DNA of 39,045 nt, taken from positions 1-39,045 of the forward strand of contig ONAE01000019.1 in NCBI GenBank assembly GCA_900315695.1, read 5' to 3'. Within the stretch, counting starts at the first letter, position 1. The number at the start of each line of letters is the position of its first letter. The position numbers were made by a program, and so were the translations under genes. The stretch comes from an uncultured Prevotella sp. Lineage in GTDB: Bacteria; Bacteroidota; Bacteroidia; Bacteroidales; Bacteroidaceae. Under the pieces are notes generated by a model. It did no database searches and was not told the DNA's origin. It saw nothing but the letters and a program-made list of their open reading frames with translations. Below, piece after piece: positions 24,550 through 32,516 of the stretch.

Positions 24550-25593
24550 ATGAAACGTTTCCTACTCATAACGGTTGTGCTCACTATGAGCACAACCCTT
24601 TGGGCTCAGCTTCATCACCAAAGGGCTGTGTTCACAACTGATACACCCATGGTTCATGACCCTGTCATGGCCTATGAGGATAGTACCTATCATATCTTTG
24701 CCACAGGCATGGGTATTCAGCAGATGACCTCCAAGGACCGAAAGAACTGGACGGTATTGCCCGACCCCGTGATGACTGTCATCCCCAAGTGGACCCGTGA
24801 CTCCGTACCAGGTTTCCGTCACCACGTATGGGCACCTGATGTCATCAAATGGCATAACCGTTGGTGGTTGGCTTATAGCTGTTCCACCTTTGGCAAGAAC
24901 GGCTCGGCTATTGGCCTGCTCTCCAGTCCTTCACTCGCGTTCCCCTTGTGGGAGGATGAAGGGTGTATCGTTACCTCACGCGAGGGACGCGACAACTGGA
25001 ATGCCATCGATCCGAACTTCGTCATCGACGATAAGGATCAGCCCTGGCTTGTATGGGGTTCTTTCTGGGACGGTATTCAGATTGCCCGTCTCGACACGAC
25101 CATGCATATCGCTGTGGGAGAGAAGCCCCGCACCATTGCACGTCGTTACAACCTCAGCGATCCTAACGCCAAGGCGGCACTCCCTCTCAATCCCAATCCG
25201 CCTAAGAATCCCACTTCTGACTATGCGGGTCCGAATGCCATCGAGGCACCTTTCATCCTGAAGCATGATGGTTGGTACTATCTCTTCGTGTCGTGGGATT
25301 ATTGCTGTCAAGGCAGCAAGAGCACCTATCAGGTAGCTGTAGGACGCAGTAAGACAGTTGAGGGGCCTTATCTCGACCCTCAAGGCATCGACATGCGTTA
25401 TGGCGGTGGTAAGCTCTTCCTCAAAGGCGACAAGAAGGCTTATGAGGCTGCAGGTCACTGCGCTGCCTATACGATGGACGGACAGGATATCTTCATCTGC
25501 CATGGATACAGCATCGCCCACAAAGGTGCATCGATCCTTATCCAGCGTCCTATCCAATGGACTGCTGATGGCTGGCCACAAATAGATCTTTAA
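24550..25593 (+). CDS. Arabinan endo-1,5-alpha-L-arabinosidase or exo-arabinanase, GH43
   Basis: Single-domain GH43 enzyme for alpha-1,5-arabinan or its oligosaccharides. The 347-residue protein has a Sec signal (MKRFLLITVVLTMSTTLWAQ) and no lipobox, so it is probably periplasmic. Catalytic residues: Asp37 in MVHDPVM, Asp154 in NAIDPNFVID, and Glu232 in NAIEAPFILKHDGWYYLFVS. HHVWAPDVIKW and SWDYCCQGSKSTY are hallmarks of arabinanase-like GH43 (subfamily 5 type). The length is that of the bare five-bladed propeller. It starts 13 bases after the lipoprotein arabinanase gene. Endo versus exo action cannot be told from sequence alone. Confidence 0.9.
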   Translation: MKRFLLITVVLTMSTTLWAQLHHQRAVFTTDTPMVHDPVMAYEDSTYHIFATGMGIQQMTSKDRKNWTVLPDPVMTVIPKWTRDSVPGFRHHVWAPDVIKWHNRWWLAYSCSTFGKNGSAIGLLSSPSLAFPLWEDEGCIVTSREGRDNWNAIDPNFVIDDKDQPWLVWGSFWDGIQIARLDTTMHIAVGEKPRTIARRYNLSDPNAKAALPLNPNPPKNPTSDYAGPNAIEAPFILKHDGWYYLFVSWDYCCQGSKSTYQVAVGRSKTVEGPYLDPQGIDMRYGGGKLFLKGDKKAYEAAGHCAAYTMDGQDIFICHGYSIAHKGASILIQRPIQWTADGWPQIDL

Positions 25594-25604
25594 ATTGATC
25601 ACAC

Positions 25605-27716
25605 ATGAGAAGATTCATACAACTACTAATATTGATGTTCATGATTCCGCTGGGCATTCAGGCCCAGTGGAAATCATGGACTGCGGACAATGGCAACGGT
25701 ACGTTTACCAATCCGCTTTTCTATGATGAGTTTTCTGATCCCGACATTCTTCGTGTGGGTGATGACTATTATCTGGCAGGCACCACCATGCATACGGTTC
25801 CTGGCTTGGTCATCTTGCATTCAAAGGATCTTGTGAACTGGGAGAATATCAGCTATTGTTTCGATCGCTTTGATTTCCCTGACGATGCCTTCTCACTGAA
25901 GAATCATCAGGAGATCTATGGACAGGGTGTCTGGGCACCAGCCATCCGTTATGCCAACGGTCAGTTCTATGTCTTTACTAATATCAACGGCAAGGGGCTG
26001 CAATGCTATACCAGCAAGGATATCCGAGGTCCTTGGAAGCATCATAATATGCAAGGACGTATCTACGACCTCTCCGTGCTCTTCGATGACGATGGAAAGA
26101 TCTATGCTATTCATGGCTATGGTGAGGTCAAGTGCACAGAGCTGAAAGCTGATATGAGTGGCCCTATCGAGGAGACAGAGCGCACTATCATTCCCGAAGG
26201 CAATGCGGTGGGTGAGGGGCATCATATGTATAAGATCAACGGCATGTATTACCTCATCTCTACCGATTATATGCCTAATGGTCGTACCCTCTGTTCTCGT
26301 TCCAAGAGCATCTGGGGACCTTATGAGACCATCACTATCACTGCCGATGAGACCTTCGGCTATCATGCCGCCTCGCTGACGCAGGTGCCAGAGGGCGTGA
26401 AATATCGTATCGGTGAGGATGGCACGAAGTTTGGAATCCCCGAAGTTGATAAGGACGCCACGGCTTGCACTAATATCCACCAGGGTGGCATCGTCGAGGA
26501 TCAGAGCGGTCAATGGTGGGCGCTGCTGATGATGGACTTCCATTCCATCGGCCGTACGGTGACACTAGCCCCCATCACTTGGAAAGATGGGTGGCCCATG
26601 CTTGGCTTGGAGGGTAACTTAGGTCGTGCGCCTCGCACTTGGATTAAACCTGCTGTTTCTAGCCAAACTAGTCAGACTAGGCCGACTAGTAGCCCTAGAG
26701 CACCATACGAGCGCAGCGAAAACTTTGATAATAAGGTTCTCGGTCGTATCTGGCAGTGGAACCATAACCCAGATGATAGCAAGTGGAGCCTGAAGAACGG
26801 ACGCCTGCACCTGCAGTCGATGCCTGCCGAACAGCTGATGTGGGCTCGTAACACCCTTACTCAGCGTGTCATAGGTCCTACATCTGTGGCAACCGTCGAG
26901 CTTTATACCAAAGGCATGAAGGACGGCGATGTGGCTGGTTTGGGCAATATCAATGTGCCTTGTTCGTGGATAGGAATCGTGAAGGAAGGAAAGCAGACCA
27001 TTCTGCGCTGTTTCGAACAAACTACTAATGACACTATAGATACCCCTCTCACATCCCTCACCTCTAAGATATACCTCCGTATGGTGGGAGACTTTGATCA
27101 CGATCGGGCACACTACGAATACTCACTCGATGGAAAGGAGTTCAAGCAATTAGGACGAGAGATGCCACTCAGTTATCAGCTCATCTCGTTCCAGGGTTCA
27201 CGTCATGCCCTGTTTGCTTTTAATCATAAGGGCAGGGATGGCGGCTATGCTGAGTTCGACAATTTCACTGTTGAGGAGCCTCAGGCTGATCGTAGTGGGA
27301 ATATCCCTTACGGCAAGACCATACGTATCATCAATCTGGCTACGCAGAAGCCGATGGTGGCACAGCCTCATGGCCTGCTTTATGACACAGATGCCACTGA
27401 TCAGAGTGCACAGACGCGTTTTAAGGTGATCGACAAGGGACAGGGCAAGGTGATCCTTCAGTGCGCCGACGGGCGTTATCTGTTCACTGCAGGCTATGGT
27501 ATCGCTGGTGATGTCCGTCTGACCTCCGATGCATCGAAGGCAGAGGTCTTTATGTGGCAGGACTATCTGAATCATGAGTTCATGCTCATGTCCATGCGCA
27601 ATCATCGTTATATCGGCAAGAGCCCCACTACCGGCAGTCCTTACTCCATGGACTTCCCCGGTGCTGATCCTGCCCGACGCAATGGTGCTGTTTTCCGTTG
27701 GGAAATTGAACAGTAA
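25605..27716 (+). CDS. GH43 arabinofuranosidase/xylosidase-like enzyme with C-terminal beta-sandwich and extra domain
   Basis: Exo-acting GH43, probably removing arabinofuranosyl side chains. The 703-residue protein has a Sec signal (to about IQAQ), then the propeller with base Asp45 in FSDPDILRV, Asp155 in RIYDLSVLFDDDG and acid Glu204 in VGEGHHMYK. A Thr/Ser/Pro linker (about 352-366) is coded by a perfect-period 9-bp repeat. A beta-sandwich of the GH43 C-terminal type follows (about 367-556, with IWQWNHNPDDSKWSL and GGYAEFDNFTVEEP). A last domain (about 568-703) with RYLFTAGYG and HRYIGKS strands looks beta-trefoil-like. Apart from that domain the layout matches the GH43 at 29782-31398. 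Arabinofuranosidase is preferred by context; xylosidase activity is not excluded. Confidence 0.87.
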   Translation: MRRFIQLLILMFMIPLGIQAQWKSWTADNGNGTFTNPLFYDEFSDPDILRVGDDYYLAGTTMHTVPGLVILHSKDLVNWENISYCFDRFDFPDDAFSLKNHQEIYGQGVWAPAIRYANGQFYVFTNINGKGLQCYTSKDIRGPWKHHNMQGRIYDLSVLFDDDGKIYAIHGYGEVKCTELKADMSGPIEETERTIIPEGNAVGEGHHMYKINGMYYLISTDYMPNGRTLCSRSKSIWGPYETITITADETFGYHAASLTQVPEGVKYRIGEDGTKFGIPEVDKDATACTNIHQGGIVEDQSGQWWALLMMDFHSIGRTVTLAPITWKDGWPMLGLEGNLGRAPRTWIKPAVSSQTSQTRPTSSPRAPYERSENFDNKVLGRIWQWNHNPDDSKWSLKNGRLHLQSMPAEQLMWARNTLTQRVIGPTSVATVELYTKGMKDGDVAGLGNINVPCSWIGIVKEGKQTILRCFEQTTNDTIDTPLTSLTSKIYLRMVGDFDHDRAHYEYSLDGKEFKQLGREMPLSYQLISFQGSRHALFAFNHKGRDGGYAEFDNFTVEEPQADRSGNIPYGKTIRIINLATQKPMVAQPHGLLYDTDATDQSAQTRFKVIDKGQGKVILQCADGRYLFTAGYGIAGDVRLTSDASKAEVFMWQDYLNHEFMLMSMRNHRYIGKSPTTGSPYSMDFPGADPARRNGAVFRWEIEQ
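26658..26702 (+). repeat. Five 9-bp tandem repeats each with CTAG
   Basis: CTAG occurs at 26659, 26668, 26677, 26686 and 26695, always 9 bp apart. The five units are TCTAGCCAA, ACTAGTCAG, ACTAGGCCG, ACTAGTAGC and CCTAGAGCA, coding SSQ, TSQ, TRP, TSS and PRA. The repeat lies exactly at the join between the propeller and the beta-sandwich of the GH43 enzyme. Confidence 0.9.
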
Positions 27717-27746
27717 ACCGTATTATAAATATAAGAACTACTGAAT

Positions 27747-29756
27747 ATGAGAAAAATCACTCTTTTTTGTCTGTTTGCCCTCAGCCTTGTGGCAGCAGCA
27801 CAGACTCACGTCCTTGACGTAAACACCAAGAAACTTGGGGCACCCGTACAGCCTACGATGTACGGTATCTTCTTTGAGGATATCAATTACGCTGCTGACG
27901 GTGGTCTCTATGCCGAGATGGTAAAAAACCGCTCGTTCGAGTTCCCCCAGCACCTGATGGGCTGGCGTGCCTTCGGAAACTTCGATGTGGAGGACGATGG
28001 TCCGTTCGAGCGCAACCCTCATTTCGTGCGCCTCAAATACTCAGGCCATAACGATAAGTTCACTGGTCTTGAGAATGAGGGCTTCTTCGGTATTGCTGTG
28101 AAGGAGGGTGCCACCTATCGTTTCTCCGTCTGGGCACGCTGTCCGGAAGGCGGCAAATCAACCTTGGAGGTGAGTTTCGTGGATAACGACACCATGGGCG
28201 AGGATCAGCGCTTCGCCACGGTGAATGTCGAGATCAGCGGCAAGGAGTGGAAGAAATATACGGCCACGCTGAAGTCGCCTCGCACAGAGCCCAAGGGCGC
28301 TCTTCGTATTTTCCTCGCCGGCGATAAGGCCACAACAGATGTGGAACATATCTCGCTGTTCCCCACCGACACATGGAAAGGTCGTGAGAACGGTATGCGT
28401 AAGGATCTGGCACAGGCTCTCTTCGATATGCATCCTGGCGTGTTCCGTTTCCCCGGCGGCTGTATCGTAGAGGGTACCGACCTCGATAGCCGTTACCAGT
28501 GGAAAAACAGTGTAGGCCCCGTTGAGAATCGTCCTCTGAACGAGAACCGCTGGCATTACACTTTTGGCTATCGTTTCTATCCCGACTATTTCCAGAGCTA
28601 TGGACTTGGTTTCTTCGAGTATTTCCAGCTGTGTGAGGATTTTGGCTGCGAACCTCTGCCTGTCATCTCCTGCGGACTGAGTTGTCAGTTCCAGAACCCT
28701 GACCCCACCAAACCTGGTGTTCACGTTGCCTTGGATGATCTCGACAGCTATATTCAGGATGCGCTCGACCTCGTGGAATTTGCCAACGGTCCTGTTGATT
28801 CCAAGTGGGGCAAGGTGCGCGCTGACATGGGCCATCCAGCACCCTTCAACTTGAAGTTCCTCGGTGTCGGTAACGAGCAGTGGGATTACGACGAGGCTCA
28901 CGGAGGTTACGGTCCTGTGTTCACTGAGCGACTGAAGAAGTTCAATGCCGCCCTGCGCGCCAAGTATCCCAATCTGAAACTCATCGGCACCACTGGTCCG
29001 AACTCAGAGGGATGGGACTTCGACCTGCTGCAGCCTCGCATGAAGCAGCTGAAGGTGGATCTCTACGACGAGCACTACTATCGTAACGAAAAATGGTTCC
29101 TCACTCATGGTTTGCGCTACGATACCTACGATCGCAAGGGTCCGAAAGTCTTTGCTGGTGAATATGCCTGTCATGGCGACGGTAAGAAGTGGAACCACTA
29201 TGAGACCTCTCTGTATGAAGCTGCCCACATGACGGGTATTGAGCGTAATGCCGACATTGTCCACATGGCGACTTATGCCCCGCTCTTCGCCCACGTTGAG
29301 GGCTGGCAGTGGCGTCCCGATGCTATCTGGTTCGACAATCTCCGTTCCTTCAAGTCAGTGAGCTACTATGTACAGCAGCTCTTCGCCATGAACAAAGGTA
29401 CGAATGTGCTCTCTTTGACGATGAACGGCAAGCCCGTTGCAGGACAAGAGGGACAGGACGGACTCTTTGCTTCCAGTGTCTTTGATGCTGCTACTGGCGA
29501 GGTGGTCGTAAAGGTTGTCAATACCTCTGATAAGCTTCAGCCCCTCTCCATCCAGCTGCAGGGTATGAAGGGTGCACGTACTGCTAATATCATCACCCTT
29601 ACCCACGATGGCATGGACGATGAGAACTGTCTTGATAACCCCGAGAAGATTATCCCTGTAGAGGGTACCTGTCAGGTGGATGCCGGCAAGAATGCCTCGT
29701 TGCTACTTGATGACATCCCTGCCAAGACCTTCCGCATCTATAAGATAAAGAAGTAA
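27747..29756 (+). CDS. Alpha-L-arabinofuranosidase, GH51
   Basis: Releases terminal arabinofuranose from arabinan and arabino-oligosaccharides. The 669-residue protein has a Sec signal (MRKITLFCLFALSLVAAAQ), a CBM4-like beta-sandwich inserted near the N-terminus (about 70-210, GLENEGFFGIAVKEGATYRFSVWARC), then the TIM barrel. FRFPGGCIVEGTD is a GH51 signature. The acid/base is Glu377 in LGVGNEQWDYDEA and the nucleophile Glu472 in KVFAGEYACH. The C-terminal beta domain (about 555-669) completes the family fold. It is the last gene of the enzyme block, 30 bases after the 703-residue GH43, and converges on the GH43 at 29782-31398. It lacks a lipobox, so a periplasmic location is likely. Confidence 0.95.
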   Translation: MRKITLFCLFALSLVAAAQTHVLDVNTKKLGAPVQPTMYGIFFEDINYAADGGLYAEMVKNRSFEFPQHLMGWRAFGNFDVEDDGPFERNPHFVRLKYSGHNDKFTGLENEGFFGIAVKEGATYRFSVWARCPEGGKSTLEVSFVDNDTMGEDQRFATVNVEISGKEWKKYTATLKSPRTEPKGALRIFLAGDKATTDVEHISLFPTDTWKGRENGMRKDLAQALFDMHPGVFRFPGGCIVEGTDLDSRYQWKNSVGPVENRPLNENRWHYTFGYRFYPDYFQSYGLGFFEYFQLCEDFGCEPLPVISCGLSCQFQNPDPTKPGVHVALDDLDSYIQDALDLVEFANGPVDSKWGKVRADMGHPAPFNLKFLGVGNEQWDYDEAHGGYGPVFTERLKKFNAALRAKYPNLKLIGTTGPNSEGWDFDLLQPRMKQLKVDLYDEHYYRNEKWFLTHGLRYDTYDRKGPKVFAGEYACHGDGKKWNHYETSLYEAAHMTGIERNADIVHMATYAPLFAHVEGWQWRPDAIWFDNLRSFKSVSYYVQQLFAMNKGTNVLSLTMNGKPVAGQEGQDGLFASSVFDAATGEVVVKVVNTSDKLQPLSIQLQGMKGARTANIITLTHDGMDDENCLDNPEKIIPVEGTCQVDAGKNASLLLDDIPAKTFRIYKIKK

Positions 29757-29763
29757 TGTGAAG

Positions 29764-29798
29764 ATTTCACCTTCAAGTGGATTACTTGAAGGTGAAAT
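29764..29798. terminator. Shared hairpin between convergent GH51 and GH43 genes
   Basis: A perfect 15-bp stem (ATTTCACCTTCAAGT and its complement at 29784-29798) with a 5-base loop. The right arm is the last codons and stop of the GH43 gene on the minus strand. No T-tract follows on either strand, so it may block or stabilise 3' ends rather than terminate alone. Confidence 0.6.
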
Positions 29799-31398
29799 TA
29801 TCAAAGTCGGCATAACCGCCGGCTTTTTTTGTGGCGTAGCAGAAGAGGGTGAACTTAGAGCCCATGAAGAAGCGGCGCCAGTCGAAGGTGAGCTTGTAGT
29901 CTGAGCCGATCTTAGTCCACTGCTCCCCATCAAGACTATAATAGAAGGTGGCGAGGTCGTTGCCACCATATTGATTCCCGCCTATGGGACGGAAATCGGC
30001 ATCGATGCGTAGCCAGATCTTATTCTGTTTCAGATCGACCGTTTCTATCACCTTTTCCTCAACGTTAGTGACGGCCTTCTCACGCTCTGTCAGTTCCACT
30101 TTCTGTTCTGACATCTCCAGTACCAACCGCTTACCCTTCTTCTTTACGGTGAGCAGGCCGGAGTCGCTGTTAAAGGCGGCAAAGCCTGCACAGTCACCAT
30201 CTTTCAAGTGCGACAAGTCGATGCAGACGCTTGCACTGCTGGTGGGCCCCATCATTCGCTGGGTCAGGGAGTTGGGAGCCAGATAGATGTTGGGTACCAC
30301 TCGTGAGGTTTTCAGACGCAGGAATCCTGGGCGCTCCGTCAGGCTCCAGGCATTGTTGATGGGGTTGTGGTTCCACTGCCAATGCAGACCGAGCTTGCTA
30401 TTCTCAAAGTCATCGCTGTTCACGATAGAGGTCTTGGGCTCACCAGTCTTCAGGGCGCGCACCGTATCGGGCACCTTACCGTTCTCGTCACCAAGCATCG
30501 GCCAGCCGTTGATCCATCGACAGGGCATCAGGGTGAGCACGCGCCCCACACCGCCACGATCCTGGAATATGATACCGTACCAGTCGCCGTCCTTGGTATC
30601 GACAATGGTACCTTGGGCTTCGTAAGAGAAACCGCCAAACTCACTCTCGAGGATCACCTGCTTCTCCCAAGGGCCATGAATATCATCGGCACGATAGCAC
30701 ACCTCACGGCGGTGACGACCTGGGGCATACACGTGTGAGATCATCAGCAGATAGTATTTGCCGTTGTGCTTGATGACACGCGAGCCTTCCAACAGTCCTT
30801 TCTCGTCCTCCTCGCGCTGGAAAATCTGCTGATGGGTACCTTCGATGACATCGGAGAGATCGGACTTCAGTTCCATCATCTCTCCTGTGCCGTAGATCAC
30901 ATACACACGGTTGTCATCATCGAAAAACAAAGAGCAGTCGTGGAAGTGACGCATGCGTGAGAGCACCTTCCAAGGTCCCTCCGCCTTGTCAGCTGTAAAG
31001 ATATAGGTGTCACCCATGGCACCAGCCTCGTTAGGTGCCAGCAGGGCGTAGAACTTGCCGTTATGATACTTCAACGAAGTGGCCCACTGACCGCGTCCAT
31101 AGACGGTTCCCTCCTTCATGTCATATTTAGGCGAGTCGGTCAGCTTGTCGAAGATATAGCCGACGGTCTCCCAGTTCTTCAGGTCTTTCGACTTCATGAT
31201 GGGTGCACCAGGCATCAGGTGCATGGTGGTGGATACCAGATAGAAGGTGTCATCAACGCGGATTACGTCAGGATCGGGTACGTCAGCCCATAGCATCGGG
31301 TTTTGCACTTTCTCCATCTGGAGCGTTTCGTAATCATCGGCAGAGGCTGCTGTTGAAAAGAGCAGAGTGCCGCAAAGTAGGATGGTTGATAGTTTCAT
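29782..31398 (-). CDS. GH43 arabinofuranosidase/xylosidase-like enzyme with C-terminal beta-sandwich
   Basis: Exo-acting GH43, likely completing arabinan breakdown. The 538-residue protein has a Sec signal (MKLSTILLCGTLLFSTAASA), then the propeller with Asp42 in VPDPDVIRV, Asp154 in FHDCSLFFDDD and Glu204 in LLEGSRVIK. The C-terminal beta-sandwich (about 330-538) carries LHWQWNHNPINNAWSL and ends GGYADFDNFTFK. The spacing of the three catalytic residues is nearly the same as in the GH43 at 25605-27716, so the two are paralogues of one subfamily; this copy lacks the trefoil-like end and the Thr/Ser/Pro linker. It is on the opposite strand to the arabinan operon and only 12 bases after the second chromate-transporter gene, with no visible promoter in that gap. 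Confidence 0.9.
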   Translation of the reverse strand: MKLSTILLCGTLLFSTAASADDYETLQMEKVQNPMLWADVPDPDVIRVDDTFYLVSTTMHLMPGAPIMKSKDLKNWETVGYIFDKLTDSPKYDMKEGTVYGRGQWATSLKYHNGKFYALLAPNEAGAMGDTYIFTADKAEGPWKVLSRMRHFHDCSLFFDDDNRVYVIYGTGEMMELKSDLSDVIEGTHQQIFQREEDEKGLLEGSRVIKHNGKYYLLMISHVYAPGRHRREVCYRADDIHGPWEKQVILESEFGGFSYEAQGTIVDTKDGDWYGIIFQDRGGVGRVLTLMPCRWINGWPMLGDENGKVPDTVRALKTGEPKTSIVNSDDFENSKLGLHWQWNHNPINNAWSLTERPGFLRLKTSRVVPNIYLAPNSLTQRMMGPTSSASVCIDLSHLKDGDCAGFAAFNSDSGLLTVKKKGKRLVLEMSEQKVELTEREKAVTNVEEKVIETVDLKQNKIWLRIDADFRPIGGNQYGGNDLATFYYSLDGEQWTKIGSDYKLTFDWRRFFMGSKFTLFCYATKKAGGYADFDNFTFK

Positions 31399-31410
31399 AA
31401 CGGAAAGTTT

Positions 31411-31986
31411 TTAGTATAGTAATAACAAGCCCGCAATACCGGCATAGCAGATCATGCGGATGGGATTGATCTTCAGATAGCCTGTGCCGACAGCCGTTGC
31501 GATGAGCAGGGCACAGCTGATAAAGAACTGCCAGGGGTTCTCCTTCGGGGTGGAGAAGTTCTCTTCGTTGCAGAGCAACAGGGTGGCAGCAGCCAACAGA
31601 CCGACGACGGCAGGGCGCAGACCCACAAATATCGACTGTATCAGATGAGTCTTCATGTACTTCATGAACATCTTGCTGATTAGAATCATCAGGATGAGCG
31701 AAGGGAGCACCAAGGCGAAGGTGGCAGTAGCGGAACCCAGCACAGCCATCGCGTGACTATAGCCAGCATTCTGGATGGCTGTAAAGCCGCAATAGGTGGC
31801 AGAGTTGATGCCGATAGGACCAGGTGTCATCTGAGAGATAGCCACGATATCGGTGAATTCCGCTGTTGAGAGCCAGTGGTGACTCTCAACCGTCTCGTGC
31901 TGAATGAGCGAAAGCATACCGTAGCCGCCACCGAATCCGAAGAGTCCGATCTTAAAGAAAGTGATAAATAGACTGAGAAATATCAT
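31411..31986 (-). CDS. chrA: Chromate transporter (CHR family), second half-size subunit
   Basis: Inner-membrane protein of the chromate ion transporter family. The 191-residue chain is one CHR domain: N-terminal FFKIGLFGFGGGYGMLSLI (about 10-28), FTDIVAISQMTPGPIGINSATYCGF (about 43-67) and several hydrophobic helices. The PGPIxxNxAT motif is the family mark. Its ATG overlaps the stop of the first subunit by ATGA, which signals translational coupling; half-size CHR proteins work as pairs. The true substrate in an anaerobe is unknown. Confidence 0.9.
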   Translation of the reverse strand: MIFLSLFITFFKIGLFGFGGGYGMLSLIQHETVESHHWLSTAEFTDIVAISQMTPGPIGINSATYCGFTAIQNAGYSHAMAVLGSATATFALVLPSLILMILISKMFMKYMKTHLIQSIFVGLRPAVVGLLAAATLLLCNEENFSTPKENPWQFFISCALLIATAVGTGYLKINPIRMICYAGIAGLLLLY

Positions 31987-32516
31987 TTGCTAAACCTCCC
32001 ATAGATATAACCACCAATGGCGGCAATGATGATGATGTAGATCGGTGAGACGCCGAGAGCCCAGATGGCGAGGGCACAGGCCACAGGAATCCAGATGGTG
32101 AACTTGTTGAGTTGTGCCCTCTGACCCAGTCGGAAGGTAGGCACCGCGATGAGTGCCACTACAGCCGGACGGATGCCACGAAAGATGGCAGCTACGATCT
32201 GGTTGTCCTCAAACTGCTTGAAGAAGATAGCAATGGCGAGGATGATCAGGAACGAGGGTAGGGCAGTGCCTAAGGCAGTAGCAATGGCACCACGCTCTTT
32301 CTTCAACTTATACCCAATGAAGATGGCGATGTTGATGGCGAAGACACCAGGACAGCTCTGGGCGATGGCAATCAGGTCGAGCATCTCTTCCTTTTCCACC
32401 CAGCGGTGCTTGTTTACCACCTCTTCCTCAATCAATGGAATCATGGCATACCCACCCCCAAGGGTGAATATGCCAATCTTAAAGAACGTCTTAAATGATT
32501 CCCAGTAGATGTTCAT
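31983..32516 (-). CDS. chrA: Chromate transporter (CHR family), first half-size subunit
   Basis: Partner of the following CHR gene. I chose the ATG at 32516 (MNIYWESFKTFF) rather than the one at 32531, because its ATGA overlap with the purL stop repeats the overlap at the other end of the gene. The 177-residue protein has FFKIGIFTLGGGYAMIPLI, a charged VVNKHRWVEKEEMLDLIAIAQSCPGVFAINIAIFIGY segment and about five to six helices. The motif here is SCPGVFAINIA, where the second subunit has PGPIGINSA, so the two halves have diverged. The gene belongs to the purL-chr-chr-GH43 row. Confidence 0.9.
   Translation of the reverse strand: MNIYWESFKTFFKIGIFTLGGGYAMIPLIEEEVVNKHRWVEKEEMLDLIAIAQSCPGVFAINIAIFIGYKLKKERGAIATALGTALPSFLIILAIAIFFKQFEDNQIVAAIFRGIRPAVVALIAVPTFRLGQRAQLNKFTIWIPVACALAIWALGVSPIYIIIIAAIGGYIYGRFSK

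Noticed and set aside
24550-24562. GAAACGTTTC palindrome as a third LacI operator
   Set aside because: It is in the first codons (MKRF) of a GH43 gene, is only 10 bp, and lacks the TGC/GCA ends of the other sites.
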